A stretch of DNA of 36,563 nucleotides. Source: Bacillota bacterium. GTDB taxonomy: Bacteria > Bacillota > UBA4882 > UBA10575. Position numbers and translations under genes: made by a program. Below, piece by piece: positions 1-6,619 of the stretch (within the stretch, counting starts at the first letter, position 1; every line of letters begins with the position of its first letter). The stretch lies in NCBI GenBank assembly GCA_029782135.1, contig JAKOVI010000152.1, forward strand, positions 1 to 36,563. Direction: 5' to 3'. The notes under the pieces were generated by a model. It did no database searches. It had not been told where the DNA came from and worked only from the letters and a program-made list of their open reading frames with translations.

Positions 1-650
1 GGCGTCCCGATTGGATTGTATTGGGCGGCGAAATAATAACTGTTTGTTGCTGAATGGTTGAGATGTCCCTCTGTGGTACTGCCGCCGAGGGCGAGCCCCC
101 AATTTTCCCTGGAAACGGTAAGATTAGTCCGTCCGGAAAGAAAGGATCCGGCGCTTAGGGTCAAAGCTGCTCCCGGTTCTCCGGTCAGGTTCGGAATAAT
201 ATTGACCACCCCGCCCAGGGCATTGGCGCCGTAAAGGGCGGATAAGGGGCCCTTTACAATTTCAATTGTCTCAACCCCGGTGAGCGGAAAGCAACTAAGA
301 TCGACGTTCCCGGTACTTCCACCGTGGATGGGTACACCGTCAATCATAATCAGGTTTTGTACAGCCGATGTTCCGTCTAAACTAATGGTAGCCAGCGAAT
401 GCTCCCCACCGTACGTTGAAATCGTAAAGCCTTCGTGGGTCAGGATCTCGGCCACACTTTTGCTCTGGTTCGCCGCGATTTCCTCCTGGTCGATGGTGTA
501 GACCATTCCCGGCGCCTCGGTAATCTCCTGCGGGATTTTCGTTGCGGTTACGACCAGTTCGACATCAAACTGCTCTTCCTCCCCGGCGGCCGCAAAGGAA
601 ACCGCGCAGAGCAGAAGGAGCAGGAGTAAGCTGTGGAATAAGCGTTTCAA
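1..650 (-). CDS. TonB-dependent outer-membrane receptor, BtuB-like (partial, N-terminal 216 aa)
   Basis: Reading the minus strand from a TTG at 648-650 gives an open frame that runs off the left edge, so only the N-terminus is present. A signal peptide (MKRLFHSLLLLLLCAVSFAAA) is followed by a TonB-box-like VVTATK near residue 33. Then comes a plug domain with IDGVPI, VETIEIVKGPLSALYG and ANALGGVVNII, the classic TonB-receptor plug signature, and the first barrel strands. Such receptors import vitamin B12, siderophores or similar ligands across the outer membrane using TonB energy. The cobalamin riboswitch upstream argues for a cobalamin or cobamide substrate. A ribosome site (AAAGGAGG, 661-668) lies about 11 bases before the TTG. 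TonB, ExbB/ExbD and BtuCDF are not in the window. Family sure; substrate inferred from the riboswitch. Confidence 0.9.
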   Translation of the reverse strand, partial: MKRLFHSLLLLLLLCAVSFAAAGEEEQFDVELVVTATKIPQEITEAPGMVYTIDQEEIAANQSKSVAEILTHEGFTISTYGGEHSLATISLDGTSAVQNLIMIDGVPIHGGSTGNVDLSCFPLTGVETIEIVKGPLSALYGANALGGVVNIIPNLTGEPGAALTLSAGSFLSGRTNLTVSRENWGLALGGSTTEGHLNHSATNSYYFAAQYNPIGT

Positions 651-702
651 TATTAAAGAAACCTCCTTTAAAAGTTAAAGATCCGAGCCGGAAGTTTGGC
701 AC

Positions 703-737
703 AAAAAAACCTTTAACCAACAGTGGATTAAAGGTTT
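703..737 (-). terminator. Intrinsic terminator between B12 riboswitch and receptor gene
   Basis: On the minus strand AAACCTTTAA pairs with TTAAAGGTTT and is followed by a run of T. It lies between the cobalamin aptamer and the receptor start, where a transcriptional expression platform is expected. The likely mechanism is that cobalamin binding favours this terminator and shuts off the receptor. The competing anti-terminator was not worked out. Confidence 0.8.
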
Positions 738-792
738 GAGGAAAGATCGATCCATCACCCCCTATCGACCGTAGGTTATGTGATCTACAACT

Positions 793-940
793 TAAGGCAG
801 GTCTCCTGACTCGGGATCAACGCTGCTCGACGCCTTCCCGGCAGCGGCCAGTGGCTTTTGTCAAGCGAGCTCCCCTCTCACAGTGGCGGGACCGTACAGG
901 ATTTGCACCTGTTTCCCTATTAAGCCCAAAGGCACCTTAA
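793..940 (-). promoter_or_regulatory. Cobalamin riboswitch (AdoCbl/B12 aptamer)
   Basis: Read on the minus strand, the segment opens with AAGGTGCCTTTGGGC, continues with AATAGGGAAACAGGTGCAAA and GTACGGTCCCGCCACTGTGA, and closes with GAGTCAGGAGACCTGCC. These are the conserved blocks of the cobalamin riboswitch, including the B12-box region (GCCACTG) and the closing stem (AAGG...CCTT). The order and spacing match the family. It lies between a sigma-A promoter and an intrinsic terminator ahead of a TonB-dependent receptor, so it should repress that gene when cobalamin is plentiful. Exact aptamer ends are approximate. Confidence 0.95.
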
Positions 941-974
941 GAGGTAACTATTTATATTTTATTGTTTGTTTCAA

Positions 975-1003
975 ATTATAATGTTTGGGAGGGAGGAATT
1001 CAA
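975..1003 (-). promoter_or_regulatory. Sigma-A promoter of the B12 riboswitch/receptor unit
   Basis: On the minus strand TTGAAT (998-1003) and TATAAT (975-980) are separated by exactly 17 bases. Transcription would start near 968, about 28 bases before the aptamer. Confidence 0.8.
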
Positions 1004-1040
1004 GCGTGAGAATGGGCTGAAATCTTAATGACGCTCCCCC

Positions 1041-2900
1041 TCACCCGATATTTTCGCCCCCAGCGACGTCGTACTGGACTTTTTGTCCACTTTTGAATTG
1101 TTTGTCGTAGAGCACTTTATATAGCTTATTTGCCTGAAGAAGCTCTTCGTGCTTGCCGGCTTCGACCACTTCTCCATGATTGATGACAAGGATGAGATCG
1201 GCGGCGATGATGGTGGAGAGGCGGTGGGCGATCACAAAACTGGTTCTGGTCTTTAAAAGCGGTTCTAAGGCTTTTTGGATGAGCCCTTCGGAGACGGAGT
1301 CCAAAGCGGAAGTGGCTTCGTCCAGGATGATGATCCGGGGCTCTTTGAGGATCATCTGGGCGAGAGAGAGACGCTGCTTTTCACCGCCGGAGAGTTTGAT
1401 CCCGCGGTTGCCGACCATGGTATCGTAGCCATCCGGCAGCGTCATAATGAAATCGTGGAGATAAGCGGCTTGACAGGCCGCCACCAGTTCGTCTTCGGTC
1501 GCGTCCGGTTTGGCAAACAAAAGGTTCTGGCGGATGGTCCCGTTAAAGATGTAGGGATCCTGCAGTACAATACCGATTTGGCTCCGGAGGGACGCGAGGG
1601 TGACGGCGCGCAGATCGATCCCGTCGATCAGGATCTGCCCGGCGGTCACATCATACAGGCGGGGAATGAGATTGGTAATCGTTGTCTTCCCAGCGCCGCT
1701 CGGCCCGACCAGGGCGACCATTTGGCCGGGTTCAACGGTGAAACTGACATTTTTTAATGTTTCCTGCCGATCATTGTAAGCAAAAGAGACATTTTTAAAT
1801 TCGACCCGGCCCTTGATTGGCGGGAGCGGGAAAGCATCCGGGGCGTCGGTGATCTCGTGCTTTTTATCCAAATAGTCGAAGATCCGCTCAAAAAGGGCGA
1901 GCGAGCGGGTGATATCGATATGAATGTTCGAAAGGCGGGAAACTGGCCCGTACAACCGGTTGAGCATCGTGACAAAGGCAATGATTGCCCCGATCGTAAT
2001 CTCGTCTTTGATGAAAAGATAGCCGCCGTAAAAGTAGATAATCAGCGGTCCGATGGTCGTGAAGATCTGGATCACCATATGAAACCAGCGGCCGGCCAAT
2101 GACTCCTTGATATGTAAGGCAGTGACTTCTTTGTTAACCCGTGCAAAATTATCATAAGCCGTTTTTTCCTTCGTAAAGATTTTAATCAGGGTTGAACCGC
2201 TGATACTTAAGGTTTCTTGGATTAGTTCATTTAATTCCGTCGCTTTTTGCTGGGTCTCCTTGGCGATCCGCCAGCGTACTTTGCCGACCCGGCGCGTAGG
2301 GAAAACGAAGGAAGGAATCACAAACATCCCCACGAGCGCCAACCGCCAATTCATCGAGAGTAAGGCCAGCGCCGTGGAGACCAGGATAAGAACGTTCTGG
2401 AGAATACTAACGATGGTACCATGAAAAACGGAACGGATTCCTTCGGCGTCACTGGTTAACCTGGTAATGATCTCACCCGGTTTGACCGTGGAGAAAAAGT
2501 GCAACGACATGTATTCAAGATGTTGGTATAGTTGATTTTTAAGGTCATAAATGATATGGTTGGTAATCCAGGAATTCAAAAAACTCTCCCCGACGCTGAT
2601 TAACCCGGAAGCCACCGTCACGCCGAACGAAGCCAAAGCCAGTTTCAGTAAAAGGGCAAGGTCCTTTTGGGGCAGGGCTTGGTCGACGATGTTCTTCAGG
2701 AGAAGGGGAGGAACCAACCCTAAAACCGAAGTCGCGGTGACCGCTAAAAAGACAATCAGGATCTGTTTCCAATAGGGGGAAAAATAACTTAAGATCCGGA
2801 AGAGCATCGCTCTGGTAATTGTTGGCCGGACGAAATTCTCCTCATCCAAATAACGCATCCTGCCAAAACCCATCCCCCTGGGCGGCATCATTGGCCTCAC
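1041..2900 (-). CDS. ABC exporter, fused membrane and ATPase domains (MsbA/LmrA type)
   Basis: A 619-aa half-transporter that should work as a homodimer in the inner membrane. The N-terminal six-helix exporter domain covers about residues 30-345. The ATPase domain follows with Walker A GPSGAGKT (399-406), Q-loop Q447, signature LSGGE (503-507), Walker B IIILDE (523-528) and H-loop H559, all intact. Substrates of this family include lipids, lipid A precursors, peptides and drugs; the sequence does not choose, although an MsbA-like lipid role would suit a diderm cell. The start is uncertain: GTG at 2900 is used, but the ATG ATG pair 9-12 bases downstream is equally likely. It lies 85 bases after menG on the same strand and may be co-transcribed. 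Confidence 0.9.
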   Translation of the reverse strand: MRPMMPPRGMGFGRMRYLDEENFVRPTITRAMLFRILSYFSPYWKQILIVFLAVTATSVLGLVPPLLLKNIVDQALPQKDLALLLKLALASFGVTVASGLISVGESFLNSWITNHIIYDLKNQLYQHLEYMSLHFFSTVKPGEIITRLTSDAEGIRSVFHGTIVSILQNVLILVSTALALLSMNWRLALVGMFVIPSFVFPTRRVGKVRWRIAKETQQKATELNELIQETLSISGSTLIKIFTKEKTAYDNFARVNKEVTALHIKESLAGRWFHMVIQIFTTIGPLIIYFYGGYLFIKDEITIGAIIAFVTMLNRLYGPVSRLSNIHIDITRSLALFERIFDYLDKKHEITDAPDAFPLPPIKGRVEFKNVSFAYNDRQETLKNVSFTVEPGQMVALVGPSGAGKTTITNLIPRLYDVTAGQILIDGIDLRAVTLASLRSQIGIVLQDPYIFNGTIRQNLLFAKPDATEDELVAACQAAYLHDFIMTLPDGYDTMVGNRGIKLSGGEKQRLSLAQMILKEPRIIILDEATSALDSVSEGLIQKALEPLLKTRTSFVIAHRLSTIIAADLILVINHGEVVEAGKHEELLQANKLYKVLYDKQFKSGQKVQYDVAGGENIG

Positions 2901-2985
2901 CCCCGGAAAGGTTGATTTGTGTTATTTTATGGTAAGACAATTAGACACAATATTATTTTATAAGGGTTTAGTAAAAAGTCAACAT

Positions 2986-3735
2986 TCAAGGGGATGGACT
3001 TGCGGGCGGGGCGGCCGGTTTAAGGCCGACATGAACGGCGGCGAGTCCCCAGCTTAGTTCGGAGCAGTTAACGTCGCGGAAGCCAATCTCGTGAAAAAGA
3101 TGGGTAATTTCGCGCTGGTGGGGGTAGCTCATCACCGAACAGTGGAGATAAAGGTAGGCCTCCTTGTTTCCGGTCAAAAGCGAACCGATCAGGGGAGGAA
3201 AGGTCGCCATATATAAGTGATATAGCTTATTGAAGAGGGGAAGGGATGGTTTGGCGAGCTCCAAAGAGACGACTTTCCCGCCGGGTTTGAGGACGCGGAA
3301 AAGTTCACGGAGGGTCTGACCGCGATCGGAGACATTCCGTAAGCCATACCCGATCGTGACACAATCAAAGCTCCCGTCCGGAAACGGGAGGGCCATCGCG
3401 TTTCCTTGCACCAGTTGAACAAGGTTTTTTTGGATCAACTCCGCCAAGTTTCTTTCGGCGACCGCCAGCATTTCCGGGGAGAGATCAAGGCCGATTACTT
3501 TCCCGTCCGGTTTGACTTTCGCGGCCAAATCTTTCGTGATCATGCCGGTCCCGCAGCAGACATCCAAAACCCGCTGCCCGGGGGAGGGTGCGGCCTTCTC
3601 CACCATAAACCGGCGCCAGGAATGAAGCCGGCCGAAGCTGACAATGGTATTGACCAGGTCGTAACGGGGGGCAATCGTGCGAAAAATGGAAAAGACCAAT
3701 TCCTCTTTACTGGAGAGAAAGTCGATTGTTCCCAC
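2986..3735 (-). CDS. menG: Demethylmenaquinone methyltransferase (UbiE/MenG)
   Basis: A 249-aa class I SAM-dependent methyltransferase that performs the last step of menaquinone synthesis, C-methylation of demethylmenaquinone. The family N-terminal motif FRTIAPRYDLVN is at residues 18-29. The SAM-binding motif DVCCGTG starts at D58, with an acidic GLDLSPEM strand after it. GYGLRNVSDR and VLKPGGKVVSLE are the UbiE/MenG signatures. Start GTG at 3735; its ribosome site is weak. It implies a quinone-based electron transport chain. An alternative name is ubiE, but menaquinone is expected in Bacillota. The ABC exporter follows on the same strand. Confidence 0.92.
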   Translation of the reverse strand: MGTIDFLSSKEELVFSIFRTIAPRYDLVNTIVSFGRLHSWRRFMVEKAAPSPGQRVLDVCCGTGMITKDLAAKVKPDGKVIGLDLSPEMLAVAERNLAELIQKNLVQLVQGNAMALPFPDGSFDCVTIGYGLRNVSDRGQTLRELFRVLKPGGKVVSLELAKPSLPLFNKLYHLYMATFPPLIGSLLTGNKEAYLYLHCSVMSYPHQREITHLFHEIGFRDVNCSELSWGLAAVHVGLKPAAPPASPSP

Positions 3736-3801
3736 TCCCGCATCTCTTAACTTAAAGAATCCTTTTCATCTATAGCTTCCGCCGCTTTGCGGGGTTTTAT
3801 G

Positions 3802-3840
3802 AAAAAAACTGCCGCCTGGGGAAGAACGGCGAGCGCAGTT
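3802..3840 (-). terminator. Terminator-like hairpin on the minus strand upstream of menG
   Basis: On the minus strand AACTGC pairs with GCAGTT and, inside it, CGCC with GGCG. A three-base bulge interrupts the stem, and a run of seven T follows. No minus-strand gene lies directly upstream, so it is either a leader attenuator of menG or a block to stray transcription. No good promoter was found above it. Confidence 0.45.
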
Positions 3841-3879
3841 GATGAAGGAAAAAAGGAGGAACTGTTTACGAAAAGGAAG

Positions 3880-3908
3880 TTGATTGGGGAGATCTTTTCC
3901 CTTACAAT
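3880..3908 (+). promoter_or_regulatory. Sigma-A promoter of the HAD hydrolase gene
   Basis: TTGATT (3880-3885), 17 bases, TACAAT (3903-3908). The leader of about 100 bases contains an 8-bp hairpin (GAGCCGGA/TCCGGCTC, 3938-3956) with no following T run. Confidence 0.7.
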
Positions 3909-4014
3909 AAGATTCCGGGTCAAGGGAGGGAGGAGTTGAGCCGGAGCGTCCGGCTCGGGAGTGAAGTTAAGAGCAATTCATGCGCTGCGTATGGTTGGAA
4001 AGGAAGGTAATCTC

Positions 4015-4674
4015 ATGCTCGAGGCCGTGCTCTTTGATATGGATGGCGTGTTGATCGACAGTGAACCCTGGCATCTGAAAGCCAACCGCGAACTCTGTGC
4101 CGAGTTGGGATTTCAGCTGCGGATGGAAGAGTATCTCGACTTTATCGGGAAGTCTGCTTCGGAAAAGTGGACATATTTTAAGACAAAATACCATCTGGAG
4201 CCAACCGTTCCGGAACTAGTCGCACGCGAGAACCGGAAGAACATCCAGATGATCCCGGATGATGGGGAAGGACTCGTGCCGGGGGTCTTGCCGTTGTTGC
4301 AAAGCCTCCAGGAAAAAGGGGTGCGTTGCGGGGTGGCCTCCTCCTCGCCGCTTGCTTATATCAACGCTGTTTTGGAGAAATATAAGCTTTTTCCCTTTTT
4401 TCAAGCAGTGGTGACCGGGGAAGAGATGGCGAAGGGGAAGCCGGCGCCCGATATCTTTCTCCATACCGCCAAGCTCTTAGGCGCGCAGCCGGAGCATTGT
4501 GTCGTGATCGAGGATTCGGAGCACGGGGTGAAGGCGGCGAAGGCCGGGGGGATGAAATGCATCGGCTTTAAAAATAAAAACTCCGGGGAGCAGGATCTAT
4601 CCCCGGCGGATTTGATCGTTGATTCCTTGGCGGAGGTTTCCGTCCGGAGCCTGGAATTGTTGTTTCATGATTGA
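4015..4674 (+). CDS. HAD-superfamily phosphatase/phosphomutase (beta-phosphoglucomutase-like)
   Basis: A 219-aa haloacid dehalogenase-like hydrolase. Motif I DMDGVLIDSEP (nucleophile D8, acid D10), motif II VASSSP, motif III with lysine in GKPAPD, and motif IV VIEDSEHG are all present. The helical cap between motifs I and II is the C1 type found in beta-phosphoglucomutase, phosphoglycolate phosphatase and related sugar phosphatases. It should hydrolyse or isomerise a small phosphorylated metabolite in the cytoplasm; the substrate cannot be told. Start ATG 4015 was chosen because GGAAAGGAAGG sits just before it and motif I then begins at residue 8; an in-frame GTG at 3961 has no such support. 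It is a single-gene unit with its own promoter. Confidence 0.88.
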   Translation: MLEAVLFDMDGVLIDSEPWHLKANRELCAELGFQLRMEEYLDFIGKSASEKWTYFKTKYHLEPTVPELVARENRKNIQMIPDDGEGLVPGVLPLLQSLQEKGVRCGVASSSPLAYINAVLEKYKLFPFFQAVVTGEEMAKGKPAPDIFLHTAKLLGAQPEHCVVIEDSEHGVKAAKAGGMKCIGFKNKNSGEQDLSPADLIVDSLAEVSVRSLELLFHD

Positions 4675-4801
4675 TCATCAGCAACGGGGCATAGTTGACC
4701 TTTATGCGAAATTGACCAATACGGGAAAAAGCGGTAGAAGTCAGGAGGTGGCTTTAGTAAGGACGTACTTTGTGTAATGAGATTTTTCCGGGCAAAAGAA
4801 A

Positions 4802-4822
4802 AAATCCGGCTTTGCCGGATTT
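4802..4822 (-). terminator. Terminator of the tRNA-Gly/tRNA-Thr unit (possibly bidirectional)
   Basis: AAATCCGGC pairs with GCCGGATTT around a three-base loop. On the minus strand it is followed by T residues just after tRNA-Thr. On the plus strand TTATTTTTTT follows, so it may also stop transcripts from the HAD gene. Confidence 0.8.
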
Positions 4823-4833
4823 ATTTTTTTAAC

Positions 4834-4909
4834 TGGAGCTGGCGATCCGAGTCGAACGGACAACCTGCGGTTTACGATACCGCTGCTCTGCCGGTTGAGC
4901 TACGCCAGC
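4834..4909 (-). tRNA. tRNA-Thr (CGT anticodon)
   Basis: The 76-nt cloverleaf is complete: acceptor GCTGGCG/CGCCAGC, D arm GCTCAACCGGCAGAGC, anticodon stem GCGGT/ACCGC with loop ATCGTAA (anticodon CGT), and T loop TTCGACT. The 3' CCA is encoded. It is second in a two-tRNA transcript with tRNA-Gly. Confidence 0.95.
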
Positions 4910-4928
4910 GTTTATGATGATAAATTGA

Positions 4929-5003
4929 TGGAGCGGGCGACGGGATTCGAACCCGCGATCCTCGGCTTGGGAAGCCGATGCTCTACCACTGAGCCACGCC
5001 CGC
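4929..5003 (-). tRNA. tRNA-Gly (CCC anticodon)
   Basis: The 75-nt cloverleaf has acceptor GCGGGCG/CGCCCGC, D arm GCTCAGTGGTAGAGC, anticodon stem TCGGC/GCCGA with loop TTCCCAA (anticodon CCC), T loop TTCGAAT and an encoded CCA. First gene of the pair. Confidence 0.95.
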
Positions 5004-5015
5004 TTAGCATATTTT

Positions 5016-5044
5016 ATTTTATGATATTTATCGATGAAAGTCAA
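5016..5044 (-). promoter_or_regulatory. Sigma-A promoter of the tRNA-Gly/tRNA-Thr unit
   Basis: On the minus strand TTGACT (5039-5044), 17 bases, TAAAAT (5016-5021), just upstream of tRNA-Gly. Confidence 0.75.
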
Positions 5045-5124
5045 GGAGAACTTTTTCCAATGGCGTGATCACCAACCGGGAAAAACATCTCGATAAATTT
5101 CTGAAAAAAAGAAGGTAGTTTCGG

Positions 5125-5153
5125 TTGAAAGTAGAATACTCTTTTGTTAGATT
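5125..5153 (+). promoter_or_regulatory. Sigma-A promoter of the ferredoxin gene
   Basis: TTGAAA (5125-5130), 17 bases, TAGATT (5148-5153), about 70 bases before the ferredoxin start. Confidence 0.6.
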
Positions 5154-5222
5154 TAGGCTCACCCTTTGGAAAGTCCTCGCGACAGCTGCAATCGCAGATT
5201 ACTAAGTTAAGGAGGTGTCGAA

Positions 5223-5393
5223 ATGGCTTATAAGATTAGTGATGATTGCATCAACTGTGGAGTATGTGCGTCTGAGTGTCCGGTGGAAGCAATCACTGAG
5301 GGTGATAATATACACGTGATTGATCCGGAAAAATGCATCGATTGTGGAGCTTGCGCCGACGTTTGTCCGGTGGATGCGCCGAAGCCTGAATAA
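5223..5393 (+). CDS. 2[4Fe-4S] ferredoxin, clostridial type (56 aa)
   Basis: A short open frame, MAYKISDDCINCGVCASECP and onward, carries two CxxCxxCxxxCP clusters: CINCGVCASECP (residues 9-20) and CIDCGACADVCP. This is the bacterial-type double [4Fe-4S] ferredoxin, a low-potential cytoplasmic electron carrier for enzymes such as pyruvate:ferredoxin oxidoreductase and hydrogenase. Its length (56 aa) is typical. AAGGAGGTG lies 7-8 bases before the ATG. It forms a single-gene unit with its own promoter and terminator, the usual arrangement for this highly expressed protein. It suggests an anaerobic or fermentative metabolism. Confidence 0.95.
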   Translation: MAYKISDDCINCGVCASECPVEAITEGDNIHVIDPEKCIDCGACADVCPVDAPKPE

Positions 5394-5421
5394 ATCTGGA
5401 GTTCGTTTTCCAGACCAAAAT

Positions 5422-5443
5422 CCCGCCTAACCGGCGGGTTTTT
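5422..5443 (+). terminator. Terminator of the ferredoxin gene
   Basis: CCCGCC pairs with GGCGGG over a five-base loop and is followed by TTTTT, 29 bases after the ferredoxin stop. Confidence 0.85.
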
Positions 5444-5448
5444 GCTTT

Positions 5449-5628
5449 TTATAGCCTTGGCGGCGCGACAAAATCCGGTTCGTCAATCGCTTTCTCTTCA
5501 AGGTATTCAATGATCAGGCGGCGTACCACCTCTGAAATGCTGGAACGTTCATAAAAGGTTAGATGACGAAGTTTCTCATAAGTGTCTTCCTCAATCCGGA
5601 CGTGTAAGTTCTTCCTTTTGCTCCCCAT
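5449..5628 (-). CDS. Ribbon-helix-helix (CopG/Arc-type) DNA-binding protein
   Basis: A 59-aa protein. The N-terminal LHVRIEEDTYEKLRHL has the alternating pattern of the ribbon strand, followed by helix A and by ISEVVRRLIIEYLEE as helix B. That order is the CopG/Arc/MetJ fold, which binds DNA as a dimer and often controls its own promoter. ATG at 5628 was chosen because GAAGGAGA lies six bases upstream; an in-frame GTG 15 bases earlier would overlap that site. No toxin-like gene lies beside it, so this is not an obvious toxin-antitoxin pair. The target is unknown. Confidence 0.75.
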   Translation of the reverse strand: MGSKRKNLHVRIEEDTYEKLRHLTFYERSSISEVVRRLIIEYLEEKAIDEPDFVAPPRL

Positions 5629-5657
5629 GGTCTTCTCCTTCACAAAACCTCACTTGT

Positions 5658-5691
5658 ATTATAACCATTTGCGCAAATTTTATGGCGCAAA
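5658..5691 (-). promoter_or_regulatory. Promoter -10 and tandem GCGCAAA repeat upstream of the RHH gene
   Basis: On the minus strand a perfect TATAAT lies at 5658-5663, about 30 bases before the RHH start. Just upstream the 7-mer TTTGCGC occurs twice (5671-5677 and 5685-5691) with a 14-base period. RHH proteins usually bind such tandem repeats. No good -35 is visible, so an operator for autoregulation is inferred. Confidence 0.4.
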
Positions 5692-5721
5692 GCCTGCCGC
5701 AAACCGTTAGTCCGCATATTT

Positions 5722-6387
5722 TCAATCAAGGATCGAAATGGTCTCGGAAAGTGAGGCATGGATCGCCAGTTTATTCAGGAAATGATCCAGACTCTCGCCG
5801 CACGGAATGAAGATTAAGTCCATTTTAATCTCCGGTTGGTCGGCGGAGATTTCCGCCAGTAAAACGCGGCGGTCAAAAGAGTAGATCTTACTGGCCAACT
5901 GGATAGATTTGAGGACATTGTCAAAGGAAGTGGGCGGCGTCAGCCACCAACGGGTCGGGAGTTCTTCGTGGAGTGTACTCCAGAAGGTATTGATTAAAAT
6001 GTTGGTGATCTCACTGAGCAGGGATTCATCTAATTTGTTGAGGAAAAATTTATGCAAAGGCCGGCGATTTTTCATCGCCATGCTAAGCAGTTCCAGCGCG
6101 GTCTCCCGTGAGAAGCAAAGGTAGAGTTCTCCTTTTAGATCACCGGTGACCCGTGAATGAACGCCCAACTCGACGGTTGTCGTGTGTTCCAAATGTTTAA
6201 TCAGCCAGGTAAAAGGGAGGAAAAAGAAACCGGTTAACTTAAGTTCAAATGGTTGGCCAAAAAAGAAGGAGAATCTTTCTGACAGGGAATGAACTCCTGT
6301 TTGGTAGAGCTTTTCGAGGATACTCACTCCTTGTTCGTTGGCGAGGAGCGAAGAATAAAAAAGACCTTTTTTCGTATTCAGCGCCAT
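5722..6387 (-). CDS. CheC-like chemotaxis phosphatase
   Basis: A 221-aa cytoplasmic protein with no membrane segment. It carries one exact copy of the CheC/CheX/FliY active-site pattern [DS]-x3-E-x2-N-x22-P: S122, E126, N129, P152. In that family E and N position a water that hydrolyses CheY-phosphate. Classic CheC has two such helices; I see one clear copy, so it may be a CheX-like or divergent member. ATG at 6387 was chosen over a GTG nine bases earlier because GGGGTGA is well spaced. It sits alone, away from the flagellar cluster at 20.4-25.1 kb and from any cheA or cheY in the window. Family from the motif; partner inferred. Confidence 0.55.
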   Translation of the reverse strand: MALNTKKGLFYSSLLANEQGVSILEKLYQTGVHSLSERFSFFFGQPFELKLTGFFFLPFTWLIKHLEHTTTVELGVHSRVTGDLKGELYLCFSRETALELLSMAMKNRRPLHKFFLNKLDESLLSEITNILINTFWSTLHEELPTRWWLTPPTSFDNVLKSIQLASKIYSFDRRVLLAEISADQPEIKMDLIFIPCGESLDHFLNKLAIHASLSETISILD

Positions 6388-6570
6388 CAATATCACCCCG
6401 TTAAATAGTCGGTCTTAGTACAGTTCGCTCTTAGCCCCCGAACTCCTTTCCAGAAAATGGGAAGAATTGACCGATTATTCACGAATTATTCTCCCCCGCG
6501 GCCGCCATTTTCCCGAAACTTCTCGGAATTTGTGCACCCATTGCCCGTGGGGTGAACTGGGGGTTGACCA

Positions 6571-6603
6571 AAAACAAAACCCGCCGGTTTGCGTTCCGGC
6601 GGG
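6571..6603 (-). terminator. Terminator of the acyl-CoA synthetase gene
   Basis: On the minus strand CCCGCCGG pairs with CCGGCGGG over an eight-base loop, followed by TTTTGTTTTT. It lies 16 bases after the synthetase stop. The rest of 6388-6619 shows no gene. Confidence 0.9.
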
Positions 6604-6619
6604 CTGAACGGTTTTATGC

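Noticed and set aside
1275-1757. 160-aa plus-strand open frame opposite the ABC exporter
   Set aside because: It is a shadow of the real gene, whose motifs are all intact on the minus strand.
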